Shown here: positions 34,346 to 46,569 of the stretch, piece by piece | How the letters are laid out: every line of letters starts with the position of its first letter | Numbering within the stretch: the first letter of the stretch is position 1 | Assembly: GCA_033980235.1 (NCBI GenBank) | Contig: CM067069.1 | Coordinates: 21,386,650-21,450,649, forward strand | Direction of reading: 5' to 3' | DNA: 64,000 nt | Source: Diadema setosum | Taxonomy: Eukaryota; Echinodermata; Echinoidea; Diadematoida; Diadematidae | Notes under the pieces: model-generated | Told to the model about the DNA's origin: nothing | Database searches by the model: none | Seen by the model: only the letters and a program-made list of their open reading frames with translations | Translations under genes and position numbers: made by a program

Positions 34346-35205
34346 AGTAAACCTGCATGCAATCTTGCAAAAGAGATGTGAATGTTTGTGTGTATTTGTT
34401 GTTGTTGTTTTTGTTTTTGGGGTTTTTTTGGGGGGGCAGGGAAGTTTGCAGTTTTACTCACCTGGTTTTACTTTTCATTTTTGTCATCATCTTCAGAGTT
34501 CAAAATATGTTAACTAGACTGCTTTTTCTTTCCTTTCTGAGTCTTTATTAGTCAGCTGTGCTCTGGATAATAAATTAATGATAAAATTTACAACTTCTTG
34601 GATTATTTTGGTATCTGACATACAGTGTATTTCAAAAAGAAGAAAAATTCAAACTTTCAATTCTGCTAAATTCTGCTTGTTATCTGCCCCTTGTCTTATC
34701 TGTTCCATGTTTCTGGTAGCTATCAACTCATCAGTATTAGCAGGATCTAGAAGTGGAATATAAACACTAAAAATGAAGCAACAAGACTTATCTCCTTTAT
34801 TTGACTACCCTGTTGGTGGCTGCTTTGGTTTTTCATTTTGTGAAGACAGTTCTGGGCAGTCTTGAAATGGACTTTGGCTTGAATTGACAGTCCCAGTATG
34901 GGACTCGCATGAACTTTTTTTTTTTTTTTCTGTGAGGCACTTTGTGGATTTCTGTAGCTATCTCAGACTTTATCAGAGTTTACCATCAGAGATTATAGAC
35001 TTCTGTTTGCAATCACAGAATTAGCCCTCTCAGGCAGGTATTGTCAAATTGCTCTTTACCTGGTTTTGAATCTTTCGAGTGTATGTAGTTAACAAAGAGA
35101 GGGGAGACACAAAGCAAGCTGGAAATGTTTCTAGGTCCTGTGAAGTTTTTGTTAATTTGAAATACTTTGGATGGTACTTTGTAAGTGGTTCAAATTAGTG
35201 AGAAT

Positions 35206-35232
35206 ATGTCCATGTCGGAAGGAGATGATCAG
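35206..35232 (+). CDS. Rgl: Possible alternative first coding exon of Rgl (9 codons)
   Basis: ATG at 35206 opens MSMSEGDDQ and ends at CAG|GTAAGT, a near-ideal donor, in phase 0. It therefore joins exon 2 (37883) in frame, as exon 1 does. An in-frame TAA at 35182 precedes it, and no acceptor with a pyrimidine tract lies between, so it reads as a first exon rather than an internal one. The encoded leader is acidic where that of exon 1 is basic. Alternative 5' ends are common in RalGDS/RGL genes. No CpG enrichment marks a promoter here, and nine codons plus a donor can arise by chance in 30 kb of intron, so this is an inference to be tested with transcripts. Confidence 0.35.
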
Positions 35233-36857
35233 GTAAGTTTTTGTGCTGAATTCATTGATATATTGCCATGATATGTGTTTGCTCTTCCAGGTTTGGCTCA
35301 CAGTGGTACTTCTTCCACAAACTAAATTGACCATGCAGCCATGCATTGTTGATCCATGGCGGTATTAGGAATTCCTTTGCCAAAATAAAGAATGATGTTG
35401 TTGGTTTTTGTTTTTGTTTTCCTTTTTCCTTTTTTTTTTGGGGGGGGGGTAGGGGTGTTTAAAGTAAGTGAAATCAAGATCTAGGTTCTGACTTTTATGA
35501 AGTTTCTCTCTTTCACCAATTTTGACTGACATTTTGTCTTTCCTAATGTGTGGAAGACATGTATAGAAGATATCCTATTGTAAAGTCAATATCAATCAAA
35601 ATCCTACCCTCTACCCATATAGAACAGACAGTGTAATAATGTAGTACAATGAATAGTCTCATGCAGAAGCTACATATACAGTATGCATATACTTTATAGT
35701 GAATGTCAACTTATAGGTTTCAAAGGTTGAGATATAGGATGATATTGACAAATCATTGAGAAGAGGTCTTTTTAAAAGTGACGAAAAATCAAATTAGAAA
35801 AGCACTTGGAAAAATCCGTTCATAACATGTGAGTTATTTTGCAAACTTACAGGCAGACAATTCAAACAAAGAAACAAATGCTAGCAAAACATAATCTTTG
35901 CAAAGGTGATAATAGTGATGAATTGAATAGCGCATTAGCTTCAGAAAGGAGACATCATGAATGGCAGGGTGCTGCAAACAAACTCACCTGGTTATCTGTG
36001 GTACAGTAACTATAACCAGGGAGGTGTTACAGAGATGGAGTGGCAACTCTTCGTAATTCATGCAAACACATGTTTGGGTTCAAGGCGTTACAATGGGATG
36101 TCTAGCATTCCATTATGCTTTGAAGCCATGCTCGGCACCGCTCTGGTTTGCAAGACGAAGTTTGGAGACGAAGAACGCATTTCACCTTTCCTTGAATTAC
36201 AAGTTTTATTCACCGTAAAATTTTAAATGAAATACTCGAATTGATTTAGAATAGTTAGGAAAGAATTCAATATTATAAACATGTATTTCTAGTTTCTTTG
36301 TAATGCGCAAATCAAAATGAAATGAAAATTAGGCCCTCTTAAAAACCTAATATTTTTCTATAATGCGCATATTTGTGCATGTTATTTTTTTTACCTTTTT
36401 ATCTGGGATATGTTGATCTTTCAAATATAGTACTCCGCTAAAGCGTATTCCAGCGTGCTTTTAAACTATTTGCTGTTAAAATTGTTAGTTTTACACTGCA
36501 TTTTGGTTCGCTGCTCCAATTCAAGTTACACAAATTCATTGTTGCCATCACATTGAAAGAGAAAGCGAATATTGCAGTAGGGGCAAGTATTTCTAGATGT
36601 GAGAGTGCTAGTCCCGATTATTGATGCTCTCTTTTGTCAAAGCACATGGGTAACACCTGTAGTTGAACGCATAACTTCTCGGCGGCGCCGCGCATGACTT
36701 CAAAGGAGAGCAGTAGTTGCCTCTCCTTCTCTAGCACCTCCCTGCTATAACTCACTGTCTAGCAAGTATAATGAATGGGCGCTTGCCCAAATGCCCATTG
36801 CAGGGAGTGAAGATTTGTCATTTTTAATGTCCTGTATACATAAGAGTGAATGACATC

Positions 36858-36986
36858 TGGGGGACATTTCATGAAGCACTTTGTTAAATTTTTTTTCAGA
36901 TGAACTGTTATAAGCTACTGAAATCCTTGCCTCTGATTGGCTGAGAGCAAATTTGTCTGATTAAATGCTTCATGAAATGCCCCCCT
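36858..36986. repeat. MITE with GGGGCATTTCATGAA ends, copy B
   Basis: CTGGGGGACATTTCATGAAG at the left is mirrored by CTTCATGAAATGCCCCCC at the right; the interior TGCCTCTGATTGGCTGAGAG corresponds, inverted, to the CAGCCAATCAGATG block of copy A. Confidence 0.7.
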
Positions 36987-37492
36987 GAAGTTACATGTTA
37001 AACTCTAGGGGAAGCCATAAAAAAATATTGCTTGTTCAATGGGGGAATAAAAATGGGGGGGGGGGGGTGGAAGAAGGGAGGGGTGTCAGTACAGGAGTGA
37101 GGATTATGTAACAAATCTTGGATGCTATTTGCTGTTCACTGTCCAAGGAGATAATGTTGTGGTTTCACCCATTGGTGATTGTTCTGATTTTACAGCTAGT
37201 TTATCCATGAACATTCAAGTATGTTGTCTGTTTGCCCAATCTCAGTCCATGTGATAGTGCAGCACGTGTACCCAATTGTCTGAAATGCATTGATCCTGTA
37301 GCCCAGTTTGTAGTGTGACAAGGCACATGGTCTGAAAAACAAATGAGTGGTTTTATTTAAAAATCAAAAATAGAGATTGTCAGTGTTTTATTACCTGAAT
37401 ACAGTTTTATTGAAGTTAAGCTATTGATTCAAAATATCTACCTTGCAAACTACTTCTATTTGCTTTTTTGTTTTTGTTCTTGTTTTTTGTAT

Positions 37493-37546
<54 letters not shown>

Positions 37547-37882
37547 GCTGGAGTGCGCTCCAATAAAGCTAGTAGACTTCTATAACTGAAAGATAAGTTA
37601 CCATTGGGATCCACATTATTTCATCCACAGAGTAAAAAGGTCATCATCCAGCTAGTGAAGTAGAATCAGCTGGAGTTTCTGTCCCCAAATTTGGCTACTT
37701 TTCATCGTAGTGCTTTTGACAGTTTACAATTGTATTGATGCTTTGGTTGCTTTATGGTATTCCAAATGATGCTGACCACATCACATGAAAGACCTGTCAA
37801 TTGATGCAGCCCCCCCCCCCCCCCCCCCCCACCCACGAAATGGACTAACCCATGCAGCTTTTTATGTTCTTTTGGCTTTCAG

Positions 37883-38005
37883 GAAGGGTCTCCGGAGAGT
37901 CCATATAAGATGTGGGGGGAGGAGAAGGCTGAGGATGTGGTATATTCTGTCTACCTCAAGAAGGTCAGCTACAAGGCTGCAGATGACTCCTGTGCGCTCA
38001 ATGAT
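37883..38005 (+). CDS. Rgl: Rgl coding exon 2 (WGEE / VYSVYLKKV segment)
   Basis: The acceptor TTTGGCTTTCAG precedes 37883 and the donor GAT|GTGAGT follows 38005; 123 bases, phase 0 at both ends, 41 residues. The protein begins EGSPESPYKMWGEEKAED and continues VVYSVYLKKVSYKAADD. The WGEE motif followed by an acidic stretch and a Vxxxx-hydrophobic-LKKV strand is the conserved N-terminal segment placed before the REM domain in RalGDS/RGL proteins of flies and vertebrates. In the exon-1 transcript these are residues 10-50. The upstream polypyrimidine region is odd: an uninterrupted run of 21 C lies 52 bases before the acceptor AG. Family assignment does not rest on this exon alone, but it fits exactly. 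Confidence 0.87.
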
Positions 38006-38162
38006 GTGAGTTTTACTTATTCCATGCATGAGTTGCCATGGCAATATTGTCATATATAATTGTTTGCATCACTTTACAACTCTATAAAGTAATGGGGATA
38101 GATATATAAAGGGCTATGACACTCAGATATGAGTTGAAATAAAGGTTAGAGTTCAGATAATC

Positions 38163-38399
38163 CATACTTGCCAACTAGTAAGATTTTATCAGATTCAGTA
38201 AGATTTTTTATGTTAAAAATAGCAAAATCAGATTTTCTGTCAGAGAAATCAGATTTTTAAAAAATATTTAGATATACCTTTCATGTGTATTTTCTGAAGA
38301 TTTGACCGAAAGTAAGATTTTTAACTTCAGTTTGCATAGAAAATAAGATTTTTGCAATCCATGAGTAAGATATTTCATCTTGAAAGGTTGGCAGGTATG
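38163..38399. mobile_element. MITE with CATACTTGCCAAC / GTTGGCAGGTATG ends
   Basis: CATACTTGCCAACTAGTAAG at the left is mirrored by AAAGGTTGGCAGGTATG at the right, 237 bases. The interior repeats AGTAAGATTTTT and AATCAGATTTT. It is in intron 2 of Rgl. The transposon class is not clear from this alone. Confidence 0.65.
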
Positions 38400-40308
38400 A
38401 TAATCTACAGAGGACCAATGCAGTGAACTGCCATAAAATCTTGTACAGACCAGCTCTCAATGGTAGTAACAGGATTTGAGGAAATAAAACCTTTCACCTG
38501 TGGCAATGCTTGATGTTCATTTGAGGAGTTTTGTGCACCAATGATAAAGGAAGATGAATTGATGACCAAAATGATGCCCAACATGTTGCATCATTCTCTG
38601 AATATCATATCCTCCTCTTCCATTGATAGAAAAGCAGCTACAATATTTTAGTTCTCTTTTTTTTTAATCTTTGAATTTTGAATATGAAACATAATTTACT
38701 TCAATGCTAAAAAAAAAAGAAGCAAAATCAATTCTTACAATTAGTCTTCTGCTTGATCAGAGCAAGTTAACAAAAGCTACAATGTTGCATGATAACAAAT
38801 GAGTCGAAAGATAGATTTTTGTTGAAGTGCATAGAGAGAGAAGAATCAGTTTGTAAAATGGAAGCATTGTTCTTTCACTCATCAGCTTTGTTTCATTTCT
38901 CTTTCTCCCTGCCTTTCTCATTTGCCTTGAAATCTCTGCCCCTGTTTTTTGACATGGCATTAATTCCCTCCGCCCATATTTCCCAATCCTTTAAAAACAA
39001 CAACACAAAAACAAAAACAAAACTGCATGGATAAACTGAATAAACGTTTGTGGTCCAATGCATGCCTACTGACTTTATAATTCTAATGGCAATTGTAATG
39101 TGTTGAATACTAATTTGGTGCTTATATCGATTGTGATAACATGTTTTCTATGCGTAATATTTATCATTTTGTCATATCAATTTATGTATATTGGCTATAT
39201 ATCTTTGCTTGATATGATGCCTCTAACTTGTTATTGGTTTGGTGAATGACCTTTGATTTGCAATGTATAAACATGTTACTTGTACTAATCCAAATATTGA
39301 CGCTGTGACTAAACTCTAAATGCTGTAACTTGCTGAAATTCCTATAACCTGTAATTTGTTCCTCATTTCCTTTTTGTTTATATTAAGTTGTTCCCATTTT
39401 ATCTTTGGTATTATATCTTCAAGTATATTGTGTTGCATTAAATCCACATCTCATTATGGTTATGTATTTCTCCATGAAATACCCATGAAAATCATACCAT
39501 GATAACTTGTGACCACCAATGTCTGAACTGATTGTCACTTTTTTCTTGAACCATTGTGCTCATAAACTCACTCATGAATCAAATATTTCTTGTCATGCAA
39601 TCAACACTTTATATTGAAATTTCTAACTAACCATTTCTGTGGCTTTTATATAACCTACTCCACCACCCTCTCCCTTTGACTAATGAAAAAAAAATCTGAC
39701 ATTTATAATTAACTAATTTGTCATTGTGATCTCATTTTCATGGTCAACTGATTTCCAATTTTGAAACCTAATGTAATTATTGTCATATGCCATGAATGAT
39801 CATATCAAATTATGTTCTACATACATATTTATTCATTTATTATTTTGTTACTTTCCAATCTGCTTGCATTGTACTTTGTGCCATGCAAATTCTTTTTTTT
39901 TTTCAATATCAATCACACACATTGCTCAAGGTGCTGTTTGCATTACATTTGTAACTCCATTGCATAATTGTGAATCTAATTTTGTTGGTTTTTTGTGTGA
40001 AATTCATGTGCTCTAAACATGTATATCTGTTTCATGTATTCATTTGCTTCTGTATGTACATGAAAACACTGGTATAATTCCATTTCACTAACATCTTAAT
40101 ATCATTGAACAAAATGTTCAATCGCTTATGATTCATATCACACCCCTTGCCCCTCAAAATGAACAAACCCTCCCATCCCCGTACCCCACCCCTGCCAAAT
40201 TCTCCCCCTTTTTCCCAACCCTACTGCTGCATCAAAATCCACTGCCACATGAATTCCAACCACTGGCCGTGCCCCATGGCCATATAGAGTTGTCAGGCAA
40301 ATCTCCAG
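38400..40308. other. Intron 2, 3' part: AT-rich, no element
   Basis: AT-rich with short poly-A and poly-T runs and a C-rich stretch (about 40140-40250, CCCTTGCCCCTCAAAATG and following) before the exon 3 acceptors. No further exon found. Confidence 0.45.
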
Positions 40309-40493
40309 TTTTTGTCCTACCTACAGTGGGAGACACTCAGAATTAAGACAATCAAGGCTGCATCTGTGCGGAAGCTGGTGGAGCATCTTCCCGTTGCCGT
40401 GGAGGAGATGGACTCTGTCTACATCAATGTATTCTTCTCCACCTACCAGACCTTTACTAACCTCAGGGAGGCGTTAGATATCCTGATATCAAG
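40309..40493 (+). CDS. Rgl: Rgl coding exon 3 (start of RasGEF N-terminal/REM domain)
   Basis: The exon encodes FLSYLQWETLRIKTIKA, a stretch with KLVEHL, and then VYINVFFSTYQTFTN and EALDILIS, ending AG|GTAATC (phase 2). The WETLR-KTIKA, K-LVEHL and INVFFSTY-TF blocks are hallmarks of the RasGEF_N (REM) domain in RalGDS-family exchange factors, a helical module that stabilises the catalytic domain. Two in-frame acceptors lie 18 bases apart: CTCCAG before 40309 and CTACAG before 40327. The upstream one is preferred because the family has a few residues of the type H/Y-L-E/Q-W before WET. The frame is closed upstream by TAG at 40285. Length is 185 bases with the first acceptor, residues 51-112. 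Confidence 0.93.
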
Positions 40494-40895
40494 GTAATCA
40501 TTATGGTGTATGAGACTGAAAACAAAAAAATAAATAGATAATATTTTAATGACAAAATCCTGTAAGAGCATACTTGTGGTACTCACACACAGTACCTCAT
40601 ACATCAACCAATCTCAGTAGTTTATAAGCGAGTTGGCTATGCAGTCCGGAAGAGATAAACAGATTTGTGAAGTAATTTATTGTTTAGGAGGCATCCTACC
40701 ATCTTAGAGTTCCATTTCCATATCCATATGCAACTGTGTGGCTGAAACTGTTCTGAAGAAACAGAAAGAAGTTGATGTTTAGCTCTCCCCAAAGATGATT
40801 GACGGACAAGAGAAGCTATCATTAAAATGCCTTAAAAAGAAAAAAAAAATGCAGTTTAATTCTCAGCATGACAATGAAAGCTTGATAAGCTGTTT

Positions 40896-40977
40896 GGCCC
40901 GAATTCACGAAGGGGGTACAATTGAAACCATGGTTTAAACCATGGTTTCAATTGTACCCCCTTCATGAATTCGGGCC
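40896..40977. repeat. Almost perfect 82-bp palindrome, deleted form of the GAATTCACGAAGG family
   Basis: GGCCCGAATTCACGAAGG, GGGTACAATTG, AAACCATGGTTT is mirrored around the central GTTTAAAC with only one mismatch seen (ACGAAGG against CTTCATG). The ACCATGGAGCGCC core of the longer copies is missing. It lies in intron 3 of Rgl. Confidence 0.85.
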
Positions 40978-43900
40978 ATTGAGATGAGTCACCCTAAAGG
41001 CAGCAGAACACAGAGAGCTTCATAAGCACCAAGTGTGAAAATGACAAACTTGACTCACGTGATGAGTGCTAGCATATGTATGTATACTTACACCTGTGCG
41101 TCTGCTGACACCTTTAAATATTTACATTCATGTCTGGCGTGAGAGAAGGTGTGTGTCTGTGTCTGTGTGTTTGTGTGCTCATTCTCATTGACAAATGTCG
41201 GCAGCTCAAACAGATGGTTGAAGGTGCTGTTGGGAGAAAGAAAGTGACTTTTCTTTCTTTCTTTCAAGGGCAAGTTTGAAATTGAGGTGACACATTCTTT
41301 GATATCATGTAAAAATCTACTCATCACATTTTCATGGTGAAAAGGGGGGGGGGGGCATTATTGTCATTGTGTTGGCAGGATAATGATCAATTTATCAGCC
41401 AAAACTCTTTTACCCATGTGCTAGTTATCTCAGTGCACCATATGAATATTTGTATTTTAAATATTGGCAAAGAATATCCTCTTTAAAATGTGTATCTTAT
41501 GATTTGCCAGTTGAAAATATTTAGGAATAGTACAATATACTCATAACAATTCTTTCCCACCATGTTTGAATTGAGACGTGAATGCCAACCAGAACTTACA
41601 AGTGTAGGGTGTGTCAATGTGCAACATTATGAGCTGTGCTGCAGTCACTGCGCTAACATGATAGAGACTAGCACAGGGTCAGATGTCTGTTGTGTTGTCT
41701 GAAATCATTTGTTATCATTTCTTCATAAGGAGGAAGTTTTGAGTTTAAAACCTTTGCTATCAGATATTAATGTCCATGTTGGCACTTGAGAGTCAAAAGG
41801 ATGTTTACCCTTTCTGTGCTTCATTTGACAATTGCTAGCATGCCTTGTTCCCTAATTGGTACAGATGTCTTAGAACGAGACTGTCAGTGCATGGAGCTCA
41901 CCTAATCACCCTAATGCTTATTGTGTCATCTTGGTCTTTTTAGTTGACTGAAGCACTTTGCCTGACATAAGTAGTCTTTAAGTTTTCAACTAGGTTTGAA
42001 GATTGTAGGGAGTACTGAAAGCTGGTTTAAAACAAAAACATAAACACACAAAAAAACCCAACCCTAATCTAAATCCCGAAGCACATAAAGGGTTCAAGTC
42101 AAGTAAAGCAAATTTGTGTCTGTGACTTTCACTGTTGGTTTCAGGACATTCTTGTGTATTGTATAAAATGACTCATAACTGCGGAAGATCTAGTCTGATT
42201 ATTATTAGATACACAGGTTAGATCTTAACTCAGCATTACACAGAGATTTGCAATCATTACAGTAATGTACTATTTGTCACCATAGCAACAGCAGAACTGG
42301 TTTCTGTAGATTGAGTATTGCATAACATTTATCATGGTACTTACAATTTTATGTGTGGATGAAATGTAAGTGGCTGCTGAGAGTAGAATATTCAAGCAAA
42401 AAGAGCATACTTCCACAATTTACATTCTGCTGTGTCCTATTAAGCATGTCATAATGTAAGTACTTTAAAAAGATGTCCAATTTTATTGCTCTCGCCGTAA
42501 ATGTATGAAAGGTCACACAAGCATTATTCAGTAGATATGTAGTTCATATATGTATGCTCAATTATGGCATGCTTTGAAGGTGTGCTACATTTGTGACATG
42601 CCAGCCTGAGTCTCTCTTTATTTTTGTTCTCATAGTACATAATAAATTCAAATTTTCTACATCTCCCTGCTCTTACACTATAATGATAATGAGTATGTAC
42701 AGTAGTGTATGTGTTTTGGAATTGCAAAACAGTGACTCTGGCAAAGATGAAATTTCACAGCGTGACAATGCCAGGGAATTTCCAAGTGACTGTATGAAAG
42801 TCACCTGATATCACAGAGCTCTTTTTTTACTAAATGCAGCCTGTTGAGCCTAAAATCAACAGTCATAGGAAACTGACCGAGTGGACAAACAAGTATATCC
42901 TCCTCTCAGATTGCACCATATTTAGTCTTGAAACTATTCATGGTAATATCAGTACCAATGAGAATGTCAAGTAGTGATACAGCTATCAGAAGGGGAGAAT
43001 TTAATCCAAACATTTTATATGAATTCACTGAAAACAGACATAATAGAATACATCAGCAACATACGAGGAAAACAATGTAATCTGTGAGAAAGTAGATGTT
43101 TTTACAAAGTTGTCCTGTGCTGTCCTGTCTAGATATGAAGGCTACATAATTTATGATATCATGGAAGTTGAACAGTATAACAGAGATATAAAGAGAACTC
43201 CACAAAATTTCATTTTCTATGAAAAGTACACATTCCCTGAACTTGTTTAAAGTAATGACACATGGTGAAAAGGTATTATTCTTGTGCTCTCTTAAGGAGT
43301 TATGTCAATTCAAACTTCCCTGATGTCCTCTTGTATTATTTCTGCATTCACTAAATCCATATGAAATATGTATGAGGTAAGTTCCCTTTTCGTGATTACA
43401 TCAACAACCCATGGTGTCTCAAAATTGGTCGTTGCAAAGAGGAACATGATGACATGATATTTTATCATGCAGTCGTGCTAAAATGACTGGAACTTGAACT
43501 CACAACAGCCATTGATACACATATCTAGTGCATTAAAAGCAAGACCACACCCTTTTCACACATATTGCACACTTATTATGCTCTTTTGGTATCAACTTTC
43601 CCTGACAGTTATTGAGATAAGGTAAGACAAGTTAATATGCTCATTAAAGTTGATAAAATATGCTGGTAGTGACACTGTATGTGCACACAAGTCAATTTTC
43701 ACATCATCAAAGACCTGCAGATACCAGCACATTGAATCGCACTGATATAAGTGCCATGTATTCACTGTGACCACTTCATAGAAGCAACCGCAAATATATG
43801 ATTTCATAAATGGATCTATTCAGACTAAGCCTTCATATATATTGGAGGACATATGGTCCATAAAAACTCCTGACAATGGCCACTGTCCTTTGAAGGCTAA

Positions 43901-46515
43901 ATTATGAAAGGTAAATGTTGCTGGAGCTTTTTTGTGAAAGCTTTTTGTGAAAAAAAAAATCAACAACAACAAATCTCATGAGTGTGTCACTGAATTTAAT
44001 AACACAATTCATTTCAGGTATTGTGCCTCAATATGAAGTACTGCGTTATCATTTCACTGTGCACACAAATTTGAGCAATGCATTGAAAAAAAAGTGACTT
44101 TTCTGTAGATACAATGTGATATTATCATTTTGTAACTTCAAAGGGCTGCTAGGAAATTTGTTTGTTTGTTTGTATTTGTTTGGTTTTGTTGTGTGTGTAG
44201 TTTTTTTTTTTTTTGGGGGGGGGGGGGGAAAGAGATCATGTTTTACAATTTCATTAACTTTTTATTAGAGTTACATATCATAAACTACTTCAGGGTAAAT
44301 TTTGTCTGTACCAGATACTTCAGTGATAGAATGCTGCTAAGGCACGTTATTCTCTCAAGTTATGACTGTTATCGTATATGTGATTGGGCCACGAGGCTTG
44401 TATTTTGGGCACGATGTAGGTGACAATGCATCGTGAAGGGTATAGAAAGAGAACCATATACCATCATGTATTAAAGGGACAGTACAGTATTGGTCGAGAT
44501 GAGAATTGGGCTTTTAACTTTTTGCGAGATACCAAGAAAATACTTACAAAATAGTACAGAGCATACCATTTTAAGAGGAATTCAAAGTTTATTTGATGAA
44601 AATCGGGTTTGAAATGAATGAAACATCCAAAAACAAAGTAAAACAAAGCAATCGTAATAAAGTGTGGGTCCCACACTTTACTAGACTCGCTCTGTTTTGG
44701 ATATCTCAGCCATTTCAAAACCAATTTTCATCAAATAAACGTTGAATTCCTCTCGAAATTACATGCTCTTTCATATTTCATAAGAGGTTTCTCATTATCT
44801 CACCAAAAAAAGTTATAAACCTGAAATTAGGTCTCAACCAAAGCAATACGATCCCTTTAAGAGCATTGTGTGTGTGTGTGATACTGAAGAAGGAAGTTGG
44901 TGGTTTGGTTCAGAATTAGCCTTGGCACCAGCCACCTTCCTGTCGCATCATGACGTTTCTTTGTGGAGATTTTGGGACTATAGTGAGGTGCAGATAAAGG
45001 CTGAAAAGCTATGAAAAGGCGAAGATATATGCCACTGAAAATGAATCCAAAGACAGGTGAATGTACAAAGATAGAGGGGTTCTCTGCGGTCTGACTCTTG
45101 ATATCAATAGCGAGCGATGCGAATGCTATTACAACGACACAGCCTTAGTCTGGACCATGGAAACAGCTGTCTTGCGCTTGTGTAGAACACCATATTTTGC
45201 CTAATTGGTATTGTCTTTGTGTTTGCATCAAGGAGCATAAGGCATCCAAGCATACACAAATACAAGTATATATTAGGCTTGCCAAATGCAATTCGAGAAG
45301 AGAGCGGAAATGAAGGAAATGGAGTCAGAGATAGACGCAGAGAGTTTAAAAAGGAAGGAAACACCAGTTACCCTGTGTGTCTACTCTTTTTGTAGACTGA
45401 TTGTATCATTGTTGCTTGTGTGAAGGTCATTTTTATTGCACAACTCTGTGACGTTATAGCTTAAAACTCTTCTATGTTCGCTATCATAGAAAAAGAAAAA
45501 CTGGTAATTTCATGCAAACACCATGTGATTTTGATTTCATTCAAGATTCCCTAAATGCACCATGTAGCACACTGAATGTTGATATTAAAACAGATTCAAA
45601 TGAACTTTAAACTCCTGGAATAGGAGACAGTCTTGCATTATCTGTTTTCAGGCAATTTTGAATTGAATTTTCTAGAAAGTTGCAGCTGATATGATACTGT
45701 CTTCTGTCTTCTTCTAGACAATGTACATGGAACTATACTCCAGTCATTTAAACATTCAGTTTCAGTATGGTATTGGAATTAAAATTCAACTTAACTGTCA
45801 TAAACACAAGACATTGAATACGGTATATTCAGTAGGTTTATTTATATAAATGTATTATATGTTTCGTGGAATTGTTTTTATTATTTTAAAATGTCTGGTC
45901 CCTGTTGCATTAAATCAACCTTTGGTTGTGTAATCAATACTCATTTCTACAGATCAATTCTGTGGGGCAATGTTGCAAAACTGTCTACTAGGGTTATATA
46001 CCATGAGCAGTTATATGTAGAATCCAATGTAGAAGTGAAGCTAACATCCTAAATGCTGAATTCTAATCATGCAGATTTTTATCAAGTTTTGATGCATGTC
46101 ATATCACAGTGGACAGGTTTTCAGAAAATTATTTTGAAGAGAAAACTTAGCATGAAATAACCCTCTGTTGCAGTTCAAGTAAATCTAATCTCATCTTTCC
46201 ACATCTTTACATGAACTGAAGAAGGTTAGATACACTTGTGTTTACATATTCACATGCTGTTTTTTCAGTGATGTGTAAATACTAAATATGAATTTTACAT
46301 TGTACATTCACTTTCAGTCCAGGATGAAAAGAGGCGCTTAGGACAATGCATGTCTTTGTTGAAATACATTGTAGCTTGACTATTTATACTGATCCGATTA
46401 GGCAAACATTTTATGTGATGTGAATATGATGTGTCACTTTGTTTAGCATGCATTCCCCCATCTTTGAAACGGATTTCACACTTAACCAATCTGTTTTTGT
46501 TTCTCTCTATCACAG
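40978..46515. other. Intron 3: one MITE, no further exon
   Basis: Contains the MITE at 44471-44860, a G14 run near 44215-44228, a (TTTG)n near 44157-44175 and a short (CTTT)n at 41249. No splice-bounded coding segment was found between exons 3 and 4. Confidence 0.45.
44471..44860. mobile_element. Foldback MITE (GGGA-TGTACAGTA family), copy 5
   Basis: TTAAAGGGACAGTACAGTAT at the left, ATCCCTTTAA at the right, centre AAGTGTGGGTCCCACACTTT. It has intact TTAA borders and lies in intron 3 of Rgl. The minus-strand open frame over it is shared with copy 2 and is not a gene. Confidence 0.8.
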
Positions 46516-46569
46516 ATACATGGACATTCAAGCAACTGCAACTGAGGCTGAGAAAGATCAACATCAAAA
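46516..46569 (+). CDS. Rgl: Rgl coding exon 4 (short REM-domain linker)
   Basis: The acceptor TATCACAG precedes 46516. The first A completes AG|A (Arg) and the exon reads YMDIQATATEAEKDQHQ, ending AA|GTTAGT, whose AA is completed by the A of exon 5 (Lys). Length is 54 bases, phase 2 in and 2 out. The join gives ILISRYMDI on the left and DQHQKNIRSVL on the right, which matches the RY after the first REM block and the NxxSxLxxWLD that follows in RalGDS/RGL. The linker is shorter than in the vertebrate proteins, where this loop is serine-rich. The donor GTTAGT is unusual (T at +3). The frame stays open beyond it to 46651, so intron retention would add a short divergent tail. Confidence 0.85.

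Larger units (their letters stand above)
34346..37882. other. Last part of intron 1 before exon 2
   Basis: Contains the possible alternative first exon at 35206, a MITE at 36858-36986, a CpG-bearing patch near 36660-36700 (CTCGGCGGCGCCGCGC), a (TTG)n array at about 37492-37545 and a run of 21 C at 37810-37830, 52 bases before the exon 2 acceptor AG. No other coding sequence. Confidence 0.5.
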
